Shown: in pieces, positions 34,749-43,333 of the stretch | Layout of the letters: each line of letters begins with the position of its first letter | Numbering within the stretch: position 1 is the stretch's first letter | Assembly (NCBI GenBank): GCA_964437595.1 | Contig: CAYTHO010000014.1 | Span: 21,305 to 85,304, forward strand | Reading direction: 5' to 3' | Length of the DNA stretch: 64,000 bases | DNA from: DSYU01 sp964437595 | Lineage (GTDB): Bacteria > Chloroflexota > Anaerolineae > Anaerolineales > Anaerolineaceae | Program-made: the position numbers and the translations under genes | Notes under the pieces: generated by a model | The model's input: the letters and a program-made list of their open reading frames with translations, nothing else | Databases searched by the model: none | Told to the model about the DNA's origin: nothing

Positions 34749-35378
34749 ATGTCCACTTTAGAGGCTCTGCTCGAGATCTCATCTCGCCAACACAGCCACC
34801 TCTGCCCGCGGCAAATTTTAGGGGTACGTATCGGGTTGGCCGGGACGGCTGCGCTGGGAATGGATTTGCACCCTACTGGGAAACGCCTGCTGGTTATCCT
34901 TGAGAGCGACGGCTGTTTTGCCGATGGCGTCAGCGCAGCCACAAACTGCACGGTAGGACACCGCACCCTGCGGGTGGAAGATTATGGAAAAATTGCTGCC
35001 ACCTTTGTAGATGTGAAGTCTGAACTGGCAGTGCGGGTAGCTCCGCGCATTGATGCGCGCCAGCGCGCTCAGGACTGGGCGCCCGAAGAGCCGCGCCACT
35101 ATTATGCCCAAATGCAAGCCTATCAAAGTATGCCGGACGATGAACTGCTGACTGTGACCGAAGTGCAGCTTTTACGTTCCGTGGCTGAGATCGTTTCTCG
35201 CCCAGGTGTGCGCGTGGCGTGCAGCGCATGCGGGGAGGAGATTATCAACGAACGGGAAATCCATCGCGCAGGGCAGGTGCTGTGCCTGTCCTGCGCCGGT
35301 CAGTCGTACTACCAGGCGCCGGATTCTTTGCCTGTATCATATGTGCAACGGCTCATCGAGCAGAATCCGAAACCCTAA
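34749..35378 (+). CDS. FmdE/FwdE-like protein with C-terminal zinc ribbon
   Basis: A 209-residue protein of the FmdE family, named after formylmethanofuran dehydrogenase subunit E. The N-terminus has the characteristic HSHLCPRQILGVRIGLAG (His15, His17, Cys19) and a conserved Cys-containing NCTVGHRTL segment. A zinc ribbon follows near residues 155-185 (CSACGEE and CLSCAG). Bacterial FmdE-like proteins often sit next to molybdopterin enzymes and may handle the metal or cofactor; this is context-based. It is the last gene of the formate dehydrogenase locus, 63 bases after the rubrerythrin-like gene. Confidence 0.85.
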   Translation: MSTLEALLEISSRQHSHLCPRQILGVRIGLAGTAALGMDLHPTGKRLLVILESDGCFADGVSAATNCTVGHRTLRVEDYGKIAATFVDVKSELAVRVAPRIDARQRAQDWAPEEPRHYYAQMQAYQSMPDDELLTVTEVQLLRSVAEIVSRPGVRVACSACGEEIINEREIHRAGQVLCLSCAGQSYYQAPDSLPVSYVQRLIEQNPKP

Positions 35379-35569
35379 CACGGCTCATCCTGGGGTTTCC
35401 TGTCATCGATTGTTTAAAAATGCGTCTCGTAAAATCGTGCAAGAAACGCTCGGCCATAGTACAATATGTCTAAGCTAATCGCGACCTGAAATTTACAGGA
35501 TTTCGATCGGTAAGTATGTAAGTCTCAGGATGCGGTTTGTTTGGTGCTGAAGAATCAGCACGATAATTT

Positions 35570-35646
35570 GCCCTCGTAGCTCAATTGGACAGAGCGCCTG
35601 ACTTCGAATCAGTAGGTTGCGGGTTCGATTCCTGCCGGGGGCGCCA
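35570..35646 (+). tRNA. tRNA-Arg (anticodon TCG)
   Basis: A 77-base cloverleaf with a 7-bp acceptor stem (GCCCTCG/CGGGGGC, one G-U pair), anticodon loop CTTCGAA giving TCG, and a T arm GGTTCGATTCC. The CCA end is encoded. It reads CGA codons. Confidence 0.95.
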
Positions 35647-35648
35647 GA

Positions 35649-35672
35649 TGTGGCGGTCTTTCGACCGCCACA
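35649..35672 (+). terminator. Hairpin immediately after tRNA-Arg
   Basis: TGTGGCGGTC and GACCGCCACA form a 10-bp stem with loop TTTC three bases after the tRNA. No U-run follows, so it may serve 3'-end processing as well as termination. Confidence 0.6.
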
Positions 35673-36109
35673 ACGCATATATAGGGTAGTATTTCGTCCG
35701 TGAGCCAGCAATTGAGCTTTTTACGCATCAAAGAGAAGTGTTTCGGTCTCCTTTGAGTAATACCGGACCATAAGATGAACGTAATTAAAAGGTGTTTTCG
35801 ATAATTTACCAATAGGTCGCGTAATCTTTGTTTTAGATAAGCTGTGTAAGCAGATTGACTAAAAATTGGGGCAATCTTTGTTTTAGCAAGCCGGCTTGTG
35901 GTGGCCCGCCGCCACTGCCCGTGCCCGGCGCGAGGCAATCCTCCACAGGAGTATTAAGGAGGAAACCTTATTCAGCCAGTTGTGTTGTTTTTGTTGATAT
36001 GATAATTTCAAGTACTGGCAACGAAGTAAACCGCCAGGCCCTATTGCCTTTTGGTTAAATTACTTATGACGGTTTACTTATCCAGTAAATTTGGATGGGG
36101 GTGGCATAA
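35673..36109. other. Non-coding gap downstream of tRNA-Arg with short repeats
   Basis: No gene is supported. AATCTTTGTTTTAG occurs at 35823-35836 and again at 35873-35886. Inverted arms AAGTAAACCG (36024-36033) and CGGTTTACTT (36070-36079) lie just before the next gene and could be an operator. Confidence 0.45.
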
Positions 36110-36448
36110 ATGATTGCTGTGCTGAAATCGATTAATCTCGGGCTGGCTTTCTTTCTGGAGCTGGCAATGCTGGCCGCTTTTGCCTTTTGGGGCTTCCAGA
36201 CCGGGAAGATCCCCATTGTGAAGTTTCTGTTGGGGATCGGCATTCCGTTGGTAGTGGCGGTGATTTGGGGAATCTTCATGGCCCCAAAATCGTCGATGCA
36301 GCTGCAAGGAGCTGCCTATTTTGCGGTGAAACTGATGCTGTTTTCGATGGCGGCAGTAGCATTGTACGCAACGGGCAGGCATGGCCTTGGCATCGCTTTG
36401 GCCGTGGCATTCGTGATTAACACCGTTCTTCTTTATGTGTGGAAATAA
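36110..36448 (+). CDS. DUF2568 (YrdB-like) small membrane protein
   Basis: A 112-residue protein with four predicted membrane helices (about 9-28, 36-55, 66-85 and 89-109). The MLAAFAFWGFQTG opening helix and the GIFMAPKSSMQL loop are typical of the DUF2568/YrdB family, whose function is unknown. A GGGGTGG precedes the ATG. It appears monocistronic, between a tRNA and a convergent membrane-protein gene, with inverted arms in front that may be a regulator site. Confidence 0.82.
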   Translation: MIAVLKSINLGLAFFLELAMLAAFAFWGFQTGKIPIVKFLLGIGIPLVVAVIWGIFMAPKSSMQLQGAAYFAVKLMLFSMAAVALYATGRHGLGIALAVAFVINTVLLYVWK

Positions 36449-36490
36449 AAATCCGGCACCTGGCGTTGTGGATAGTATACGGCGCCTGGC

Positions 36491-36514
36491 CCGCCAGCCA
36501 ATCTCCCCTGGCGG
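36491..36514 (+). terminator. Hairpin after the DUF2568 gene
   Basis: CCGCCAG and CTGGCGG form a 7-bp stem with a 10-base loop, 43 bases after the stop. It lacks a T-run and is only a possible terminator. Confidence 0.35.
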
Positions 36515-36609
36515 ATATACCACGCACCGCTACCCGCCCTGTCTTGCTTATCCATGGCACCGCCGACAGTCAGGTGGATGTCTGCAATGCCGATTGTTGA
36601 TCCAATCTG

Positions 36610-37134
36610 CTAATCTCTTGGGGAAGGTGTCAAACCTAGGGAATTATCATCCCGTGAAGGATCATCCTCGGCTTTGGAAAGAACCGCCATGAACTGGTCA
36701 TATTGCTGGCGGCCAAGGGCGACCATACCCAGTCCAAACGTGGTAATTCCCCAGCCAAGGTCGTACTCCTGGGTTAGAAAGAATTCAAGGAAGCCGACGG
36801 CCATCGCAAACAATCCACCAACGAACAACATAGCCAGAACCCAAACCAAAATTTTGGGGTTAGCAAGGTACCAATGCCGCTCTTTTTGTGAAAGCGCGTC
36901 GTTATTCCGCAAGCCCTCGAATGACATAGCTATTCCATACATCAACAACATACTGTTGAGATTTTTGGTAAAAGCCGCCCCCTGGCTGAAGAACATTGCC
37001 TGGACCTGGAAAAATAAGGCTAGAAGGTAAAAAGCAACCTTTAGATAACTGATCCGATGCAGCACGCTTCCCAGCCACTGTAATTGAAGCAGTTTCGTCC
37101 GAACTGGATGTGTCTCACGAAGTGTATTGGCCAT
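36610..37134 (-). CDS. Hypothetical membrane protein
   Basis: A 174-residue protein that I do not recognise. Helices are predicted at about residues 30-50, 60-72, 92-115 and 122-140, with a charged loop RNNDALSQKERHWY between the second and third and a polar tail. AGGG precedes the ATG at 37134. It lies between the MerR gene and the DUF2568 gene, and no functional link is visible. Confidence 0.6.
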   Translation of the reverse strand: MANTLRETHPVRTKLLQLQWLGSVLHRISYLKVAFYLLALFFQVQAMFFSQGAAFTKNLNSMLLMYGIAMSFEGLRNNDALSQKERHWYLANPKILVWVLAMLFVGGLFAMAVGFLEFFLTQEYDLGWGITTFGLGMVALGRQQYDQFMAVLSKAEDDPSRDDNSLGLTPSPRD

Positions 37135-37297
37135 GTCGGTGCCCTATCTATAGTCAGTGAAATGGATGTTTACTGAAGTTGTAGCTAAACTAATCGCATC
37201 ATGGAACCCATATGCCTACCAGGCGGCCCTGATGCAGATTTCACCTTTATCGGAAACAAGAAGCTTTCCACCAATTTCCTCACTTTGCAGGAAGGGG

Positions 37298-37708
37298 TCA
37301 CGAGCCTATCAGCTTGACCGGAGCCTCCACCAACTCCTCCTCCACGGGAATCCCGCAAAGCGTGTTGTAATGCTCAATCTTATAATTGATCTTCTCAAGA
37401 TTTTGCCGCAACACATTCATCTGCTGCAGTACCGCTTCACGGTGCTTGAGTAACAAATCGAGGCGCGCCCCTAAAGAACTATCCCCTTCCATGCACCACT
37501 GTATGTAGATTCCAATCTGCTTGATCGGCATGCCCGTATTTTTCAAACAACAGATCAGGCCCAGCCAATCGAGGTCACTGTCCGTGAAGATGCGGTTGCC
37601 GGCTCCATCGCGGCGGACAAAAGGCAGCAGCCCTTCCCTATCGTAATACCGCAGCGTGTGAGCCGTCAAGTTGACCTTCTCCGCGGCTTGCTTTATCGTA
37701 TAGCTCAT
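37298..37708 (-). CDS. MerR-family transcriptional regulator (AdhR/NmlR-like)
   Basis: A 136-residue regulator. Residues 1-70 are the MerR winged HTH (SYTIKQAAEKVNLTAHTLRYYDREGLL, cut here to its recognisable ends), and residues 75-115 form the dimer coiled coil. The C-terminal tail is short, as in the aldehyde-responsive AdhR/NmlR group. The ATG at 37708 has GGAG 6 bases upstream. A MerR-type dyad lies just upstream at 37752-37769, and a matching dyad sits in the promoter of the alcohol dehydrogenase/aldo-keto reductase pair beyond the IS element. The regulator therefore probably controls itself and those two genes. Confidence 0.88.
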   Translation of the reverse strand: MSYTIKQAAEKVNLTAHTLRYYDREGLLPFVRRDGAGNRIFTDSDLDWLGLICCLKNTGMPIKQIGIYIQWCMEGDSSLGARLDLLLKHREAVLQQMNVLRQNLEKINYKIEHYNTLCGIPVEEELVEAPVKLIGS

Positions 37709-37751
37709 GCGCGTTACTCCATTGCCGAAAATCATTTTCACTCGCGTGACC

Positions 37752-37769
37752 CTTTGAGTTTACTCTAAT
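37752..37769. promoter_or_regulatory. MerR-type operator upstream of the merR gene
   Basis: CTTTGAGT-TT-ACTCTAAT is the same dyad as in the promoter at 39422-39439 (CTT.GAGT..ACTC.AA). Confidence 0.6.
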
Positions 37770-37792
37770 TTGCCAGGAATAGGATAAATGGA

Positions 37793-37801
37793 ATTCCGAA
37801 T
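37793..37801 (+). repeat. Target-site duplication, left copy
   Basis: ATTCCGAAT, identical to 39353-39361 on the other side of the IS element. Confidence 0.85.
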
Positions 37802-39352
37802 GAGTGTGAATCATTTTTTTGAGGGAAGCACGGCAGGACCAGAACGCCAGGGGTGAGGTCCAGATGGATGCGGGAAAGTAACAGTCCAAGTGTCGGGTAA
37901 TGCCATTGGAGGCGGTAGGGTGGACGTACCAGGGGAAGAAGTGGTACAACGTCGATTTTCGCGTAATTGTTTCCGACGAAACCTATCTTGGCGGCGGATT
38001 TGCTGAGTAATACGAGGCCATTCTTGTGTCCAACGATCCGAACAAACGATGTTGCGTAAGGCTAGCATGGGATTGACATTGTTCCTGGCCCAGTGCATGC
38101 CCGCTCCTTTCAGACGTGCTTCAACCACCAGTTTATTAGCGCTTTCGGTCATACCACTGGCGATGGGCCAGCCATTCGATTGAAAGGTGGGATACTGCAA
38201 CTGTCCTTGACGCTTCTCGAGATAAGCGAGGTTTTCGCACAGCAGTTCACTGGATGGATGCTGTTCCTGCAAGTGAGCAAGCTCTGTCAGGAGCGCATCC
38301 GGGCCAGTGTGTTTCAGGGCATGTAGTTTCTGGCTAATCCAAGTAGATGCGGTGCTTTCATCAAAAAGAGCCTGTGCGATGCTCGCAATTCGCTGCGCCG
38401 CATGGGGGAAATCCAGAATACGGACAGCATCCGGGCGATGGTAATCGACGAAGCTTTGCAGCCATTCAGCTCCATCTTGCACGGCGCATACTGCCTGGCT
38501 ATGTTCCAACCCGCGCCGATGTAGCTCGCCCAAACAAGAGCGGGTGAATTCTTCGGCGTCCGTCAGCCGCGAAAAGTATGACAGCTTTCGGGTATGCACC
38601 ACCCATTCCTCCCCCTCTCGTGTTGGCGCTTGCACCTCTCCCACGACACACGTTTTTACTTCAGCCCACTCCCCATGAATCAACGGCACCATCGCTCCAT
38701 CGGCGCTCAATAACATTCTCTCGCCTCCTTGCGGAGCAATCGGTGCTGTTGCCTCAATATGCGCTACTTCTTCGGCTTGGATCGCGACATAGGCAGCACC
38801 AGCCACCCGCGTGTAGCGTACCGCACTCCCCTGGCTTATGCTGGTTCCCAGCATCTCGTTGACAAACTGCGCTGCTTTCTCAAACGGTATCCAACTCCCC
38901 AACCGAACCACACATTCGTTGATAAATGGGGTCAGATGCCCTGGTAACAGGCTTAGCTGCTCATCCAGGGGGAAAAAAGCCCGCCCCACACTCTGAGCAG
39001 ACGGTATAGCCTCGTTCTAGATCAACAATCCGTCCTCCTGCTGCTTGTAAGCTCCGCTTCTCCTGCTGATGCCCCCGCTTGACCTCTGCTCCGCATTCCG
39101 GACATTGGACTGTCGCCCCCTTTTCCTCCATCCCCTGCGCCAGATCCTGCATCAGCCGTGCTTGCAATTCCGCCATTCGCCGCATCGTTTCTTTTTCTAG
39201 CTCCGCAAATGTCGCTTGTGGATGTTGGTTTGCCCATTCCCGCATTCCACTCATCACCTCAGCCGCCAGTTCTCCCCATTTTTCGTCTTTCATCCCTTCC
39301 TCCTTCTGTTTCACCTCCTATCTTACTCTTTTTAAAAAAATGATTCACACTC
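37802..39352 (-). mobile_element. ISKra4-like insertion sequence with intact ends
   Basis: A 1551-bp element bounded by perfect 19-bp terminal inverted repeats (GAGTGTGAATCATTTTTTT at 37802-37820 and its complement at 39334-39352) and a 9-bp target duplication ATTCCGAAT. It carries one transposase gene on the minus strand, split into two frames. Intact ends and duplication suggest fairly recent arrival. It inserted between the MerR gene and the divergent promoter of its probable targets. Confidence 0.9.
37811..39293 (-). pseudogene. ISKra4-family transposase, split by a +1 frame change
   Basis: The N-terminal part (39293 to about 38961) has a helical start and a zinc-ribbon-like pair (CPEC, CSEC). 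The C-terminal part (about 38989 to 37811) has the DDE-type core, including LSADGAMVPLIHG, the VQDGAEWLQSF segment and GMTESANKLVVEARLKGAGMHW (shown as its recognisable core), and ends in PHPWRSG as in relatives. At the join, frame 1 reads Gly-Phe-Phe-Pro and stops, while the expected GFFPLDEQ needs one base to be skipped in a T6C5 run. This could be a disabling insertion, a sequencing error in the homopolymer, or programmed frameshifting. The stop lies inside the left inverted repeat. Confidence 0.85.
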
Positions 39353-39361
39353 ATTCCGAAT
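39353..39361 (+). repeat. Target-site duplication, right copy
   Basis: ATTCCGAAT, identical to 37793-37801. Confidence 0.85.
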
Positions 39362-39417
39362 CTAATCCACTCTTTACGCGGATAGCATGGATGGAACGGT
39401 TATTTTTCCCTATACCC

Positions 39418-39448
39418 TTGACTTAGAGTGAACTCGAAGGCGTAGAAT
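39418..39448 (+). promoter_or_regulatory. MerR-controlled promoter with 19-bp spacer
   Basis: TTGACT and TAGAAT are separated by 19 bases, the over-long spacing of MerR-activated promoters. The spacer holds the dyad CTTAGAGTGAACTCGAAG (39422-39439). It reads toward the alcohol dehydrogenase gene. Confidence 0.8.
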
Positions 39449-39488
39449 AACATTCCGTGTTAATTGTAAAATCGAAGGAGAGCGCATC

Positions 39489-40658
39489 GTGAATTTTAAT
39501 TACTATATCCCCACACGTATTTTATTCGGAAAGGGACAGCTCGGGAACCTGCACAAACAAAAACTGCCCGGCAGTAAGGCTCTCATTGTGACCACCGCCG
39601 GCACCTCTGTGAAAAAGTTTGGCTATCTCCGCCAGTTGGAGCAGCAGCTCGATTTAGCCAGCGTAACGTATGTTCTGTTCGATAAAATACTGCCCAACCC
39701 GATCAAAGCGCACGTTATGGAAGGCGCAAAGATGGCAAAAGACCAGGGTTGTGATTTCGTCATCGGCCTGGGCGGCGGCAGCCCGATCGACTCGGCCAAA
39801 AGCATTGCCGTGATGGCGACCAACCCCGGCGACTACTGGGATTATATCGGCGGCGGCACCGGAAAAAAGCGCCCGGTCCCCAATACACCCCTGCCTGTGG
39901 TAGCCATCACCACCACCGCCGGCACGGGCACGGAAGCCGACCCCTGGACCGTTATCACCAATGAAACGACCAACGAAAAAATTGGCTTTGGCTACGATGC
40001 CACCTACCCGGTGCTCTCGATTGTTGACCCGGACCTGATGATGACCGTCCCTGCTGATTTAACTGCCTATCAGGGTTTTGACGCGCTGTTTCACAGCACT
40101 GAGGGCTACATCAACCGCTTCACCACCCCCATCGCCGACCTGTACGCGCTGAAAAGTATCGAGTTGATCAGCCGCTACCTGCCCGCCGCCGTCCACCAGC
40201 CTGACAACGAGGAAGCCCGCACTGCGGTTGCTTTGGCGAATACGCTCTCGGGGCTCAACGAATCAACATCTGGCTGCACTTCGGAGCACTCGCTGGAACA
40301 CGCATTGAGCGCCTTTCACCCCAAACTGGCTCACGGCGCCGGGCTGATTATGGTGAGCGAGGCTTACTATACGCATTTCGCGAAGAGCGGCGCATGCGAC
40401 CAGCGCATGATCGATATGGCCAAAGCTATGGGCTGCCCTGACCCGCAGTCCCCCATGGATTTTGTCGCCGCGCTGGTGCAGTTGCAGAAAGACTGTGGCG
40501 TGTACGGCCTCAAGATGTCTGACTATGGGGTTAAGTACGATGAATTGGATAAATATGTGAAAAACGCTCGGGAGGCGATGGGCGGGCTGTTTGAATGCGA
40601 TCCAACCCCGCTGTCTGATGCCGACGTCGTAGCAATCTATCAAAAATCTTTCCGCTAA
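39489..40658 (+). CDS. Iron-containing alcohol dehydrogenase
   Basis: A 389-residue group III alcohol dehydrogenase that interconverts aldehydes and alcohols with NAD(P)H. The nucleotide-binding GGGSPIDSAK lies at about residues 95-104 and the second glycine motif TTAGTGTEAD at 142-151. Likely iron ligands are Asp198, His202, His267 and His282 in GFDALFHSTEGY and SEHSLEHALSAFHPKLAHG. It starts with GTG behind an AAGGAG site. It forms an operon with the aldo-keto reductase 22 bases downstream, under a MerR-type promoter, so aldehyde detoxification or redox balancing is likely. Confidence 0.92.
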   Translation: MNFNYYIPTRILFGKGQLGNLHKQKLPGSKALIVTTAGTSVKKFGYLRQLEQQLDLASVTYVLFDKILPNPIKAHVMEGAKMAKDQGCDFVIGLGGGSPIDSAKSIAVMATNPGDYWDYIGGGTGKKRPVPNTPLPVVAITTTAGTGTEADPWTVITNETTNEKIGFGYDATYPVLSIVDPDLMMTVPADLTAYQGFDALFHSTEGYINRFTTPIADLYALKSIELISRYLPAAVHQPDNEEARTAVALANTLSGLNESTSGCTSEHSLEHALSAFHPKLAHGAGLIMVSEAYYTHFAKSGACDQRMIDMAKAMGCPDPQSPMDFVAALVQLQKDCGVYGLKMSDYGVKYDELDKYVKNAREAMGGLFECDPTPLSDADVVAIYQKSFR

Positions 40659-40680
40659 AACTTCAGGAGAAAAGATCATC

Positions 40681-41841
40681 ATGCAATACCGCAAATTTGG
40701 GAAACTGGATGTGCAGGTTTCAGCGCTGGGTTTTGGCTGCATGCGCCTGCCCGTGATTAATGGAAAGAGCAGTGATATCGATGAAGCGGAAGCAATCCGC
40801 ATGATCCATTATGCCATAGACCAGGGCGTGAACTACGTCGACACGGCCTACGGGTACCACGACAAGATGAGCGAGATATTGGTTGGCAAGGCGCTGCAAA
40901 ATGGCTACCGCCAAAAGGTGAACCTGGCAACCAAGCTGCCCGTATGGTTGGTCAATGAAACCGCCGACTTCGACAAACTCCTCAACGAGCAGCTTAGTAA
41001 ACTGCAAACCGATCATATCGATTTCTACCTGATGCATGCGCTCAACCGCGGCTCCTGGAAAAAAGTGGTTGAATTAAACCTTCTTTCCCGAGCGGAAGCC
41101 GCCCTGGCTGATGGACGAATCCGTCACATCGGTTTTTCGTTCCACGATGACCTGGATACCTTTAAGCAGATCGTCGATGGCTACGATCATTGGGATTTCT
41201 GCCAGATTCAATATAACTATATGGATATTGAGAACCAGGCTGGCACCGATGGGCTGCAGTACGCCGCAGCCAAAGGCCTTGGCGTGGTCATTATGGAGCC
41301 GCTGCTGGGTGGTAGGCTGGCCCGCGATATCCCCGCCCTGAACTCAATCTGGGAAGAAGCCCCGGTCAAGCGCACGCCCGCCGAGTGGGCGCTGCAGTGG
41401 TTGTGGAACCAGCCGGAAGTTTCCGTGGTTCTCAGCGGCATGAGCACCATGCAGCAGGTGGAAGAGAATCTGGCATCCGCGAGCCGGTCGCTTGCTGGCA
41501 GGTTCACCACAGAAGAGCAGGCTGTGATCGCCAGCGTGCGGGAAAAAATCAAGCAGTTGAGCCCCATCCCCTGCACCAAGTGCGAGTACTGCCTGCCCTG
41601 CCCCAACGGCGTTGCCATCCCGCGCAACTTCGAAGTTTATAATCAGGGAGTCATGTACAACGACCCCGACGGCGCCCGCAGCACGTACAAGAACTGGATC
41701 AAAGATGAAGACAAAGCTGCGATGTGCATTCAGTGCCAGGAATGCGAAAGCAAATGCCCGCAGAACATCCCCATCAGTGAATGGATGCCGGTGTTAGAAG
41801 AGGTCCTCGGCCTGGGCCGTCCCTACGTGATGCACCCATAA
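40681..41841 (+). CDS. Aldo/keto reductase with C-terminal ferredoxin domain
   Basis: A 386-residue protein. Residues 1-290 form the AKR barrel with DTAYGYHDKMSE near residues 56-67 (Asp and Tyr of the catalytic set), DFYLMHALNRG and HIGFSFH. Residues 295-380 carry two iron-sulfur motifs, CTKCEYCLPCP and CIQCQECESKCP. AKR-ferredoxin fusions of this kind are common in anaerobes and reduce aldehydes or keto-sugars, but their electron donor is unclear. A CAGGAG site precedes the ATG. It is the second gene of the MerR-regulated pair and is followed by a strong terminator. Confidence 0.92.
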   Translation: MQYRKFGKLDVQVSALGFGCMRLPVINGKSSDIDEAEAIRMIHYAIDQGVNYVDTAYGYHDKMSEILVGKALQNGYRQKVNLATKLPVWLVNETADFDKLLNEQLSKLQTDHIDFYLMHALNRGSWKKVVELNLLSRAEAALADGRIRHIGFSFHDDLDTFKQIVDGYDHWDFCQIQYNYMDIENQAGTDGLQYAAAKGLGVVIMEPLLGGRLARDIPALNSIWEEAPVKRTPAEWALQWLWNQPEVSVVLSGMSTMQQVEENLASASRSLAGRFTTEEQAVIASVREKIKQLSPIPCTKCEYCLPCPNGVAIPRNFEVYNQGVMYNDPDGARSTYKNWIKDEDKAAMCIQCQECESKCPQNIPISEWMPVLEEVLGLGRPYVMHP

Positions 41842-41868
41842 TTGGCCGTTTATTCTACTTTACACAGA

Positions 41869-41896
41869 AACACCGGCTGGCGCAGCCGGTGTTTTC
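41869..41896 (+). terminator. Intrinsic terminator of the alcohol dehydrogenase operon
   Basis: AACACCGGCT and AGCCGGTGTT form a 10-bp stem with a 5-base loop, followed by TTT. It lies 28 bases after the aldo/keto reductase stop and may also serve the convergent LacI gene. Confidence 0.85.
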
Positions 41897-41936
41897 GTTT
41901 GGTCCAATTCTGAATTATCCCGCTTTCGCCAGGCGA

Positions 41937-42986
41937 TTATCCATTCCTTCGAGGCGGGCAAGCCGTCTCGCGCTCTATAATCTTTCCGGGAAGCACGGTT
42001 TTGCAGGGAGGAATTTCCTTACCGCTGATCAAATCATGCAGGATATAGATAGCCGTTCTACCCAGGTCATACTTCGGCACGCTGAATGTGGTTAGCGGCG
42101 GCGTGCTGTACGCGCTGTCACGGATGTCGTCGATGCCCACCAATGAAATATCATCGGGAACGCGCAGCCCGGCTTCCTTAACAGCATCTAATGCGCCAAG
42201 CGCCGCCCGATCACTGACCGCAAAGACAGCCGTCGGCGGATCAGGCAGCGCCAATAACTGCTGCATCTGCACATACCCCTTGCGCGGATTTCCGGATGCA
42301 GGTGGGGGTAGTAGAGATTGGTCAATGGGTATGCCGTGCTCGATCAATGTCACTTGATGCCCGCGCATGCGGTCGTTCAAGCTGCTGTACTTGGATGGCC
42401 CTCCAATTCCCCCGATGCGCCGGTGCCCTAACCCGATCAGGTACTCCGTCATAACTCGGCCTGCGAGAAAATTATCCGCGGTCAGCGAATGGATCGGAAA
42501 CTTCGGATCATTCTCCACCAAAACCGTTGGCACATGCGCCTGCGTGATTTTTTGAATCACTTCAGGGGTAACATCGCCGTCATTGGCTATAATCAGGCCG
42601 TTGATTTCTCGCCCCATCATCTCGCGGAGCGAGTCGAGAGGGTCAATATCAGGGCGATAGACATGCAGCAGAACCTGGTACCCCAGCGCGTAGGCGGTCT
42701 CCTCAATCCCCGACACAATACGAGTGTAAAATCCCTCGCTCCTAGACGCTTCCGATAAAGATTCCATCAGAAGCCCCAACACCTTCGTCTCGGTGGAGGC
42801 ATTCTGGCGCCCATCCGCAACATAGCCAAGCGCTTTTATAGCTTTTTGGACCCGCTCCCGCCGGTTCGGAGCCACTCCTGGTTTCTTATTTACAACCAGC
42901 GAGACGGTTGACAGGGAAACCCTGGCCGCGGCAGCAACATCCCGCATGTTAGGCCCTTTTTTAGGGGAAGCCTTGATGTGATTCAT
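41937..42986 (-). CDS. LacI-family transcriptional regulator
   Basis: A 349-residue repressor. The HTH is MRDVAAAARVSLSTVSLVVN (residues 14-33), followed by the hinge and a PBP1-type sugar-binding domain with VPDDISLVGIDDIRDS near residue 290. It is divergent from the DUF5060/DUF4038 glycosidase gene and probably controls that gene and itself. An ATG at codon 14 is a possible alternative start. The effector sugar is unknown. Confidence 0.9.
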   Translation of the reverse strand: MNHIKASPKKGPNMRDVAAAARVSLSTVSLVVNKKPGVAPNRRERVQKAIKALGYVADGRQNASTETKVLGLLMESLSEASRSEGFYTRIVSGIEETAYALGYQVLLHVYRPDIDPLDSLREMMGREINGLIIANDGDVTPEVIQKITQAHVPTVLVENDPKFPIHSLTADNFLAGRVMTEYLIGLGHRRIGGIGGPSKYSSLNDRMRGHQVTLIEHGIPIDQSLLPPPASGNPRKGYVQMQQLLALPDPPTAVFAVSDRAALGALDAVKEAGLRVPDDISLVGIDDIRDSAYSTPPLTTFSVPKYDLGRTAIYILHDLISGKEIPPCKTVLPGKIIERETACPPRRNG

Positions 42987-43119
42987 CGATGTATTCTGAT
43001 CCTTCCCAGGAAACGATAATCTCTCTAATGTTTATACCTTCATTTTTCATTTTTGGCAAACCAAGTAATTCGTCGAAAACATATTTACAATAAAGCCCCT
43101 TTGCCCAGCGAATTACTGC

Positions 43120-43136
43120 AGCAAACAAAGTTTGCT
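43120..43136. promoter_or_regulatory. Candidate operator AGCAAAC-N3-GTTTGCT
   Basis: A perfect 7-bp dyad with a 3-bp centre in the divergent region. It may bind the LacI regulator encoded at 41937-42986. Confidence 0.4.
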
Positions 43137-43189
43137 TGTCACTTAGGGCAATGCAGTCGTTCTTGCGTTAGCTTTCGAGGGCCAGGCGC

Positions 43190-43217
43190 CTGCCATTGTT
43201 TCGTTCTCCACTATAAT
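43190..43217 (+). promoter_or_regulatory. Candidate promoter of the glycosidase gene
   Basis: CTGCCA and TATAAT are separated by 16 bases, about 115 bases before the start codon. Confidence 0.45.
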
Positions 43218-43333
43218 AATCATGACCCGCCTGGAGAACTGCCCAAGCGGAGAATCCAGCGTTGTAAACGAAAAAACCCGGTTCGTAAAATCCTTCCGAT
43301 ACAGATTTCAAATGTGAACAGGAGATGTTGAAA

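Larger units (their letters stand above)
42987..43333. other. Divergent regulatory region between LacI and the glycosidase gene
   Basis: No gene is supported. It holds the long inverted arms AGTAATTCG (43064-43072) and CGAATTACT (43109-43117), the short dyad AGCAAAC-AAA-GTTTGCT (43120-43136), and a perfect TATAAT at 43212-43217. Confidence 0.5.

Noticed and set aside
37802..39352. Active transposon with a full-length transposase
   Set aside because: The transposase is split by a one-base frame change, so activity in this copy is doubtful unless frameshifting is programmed.
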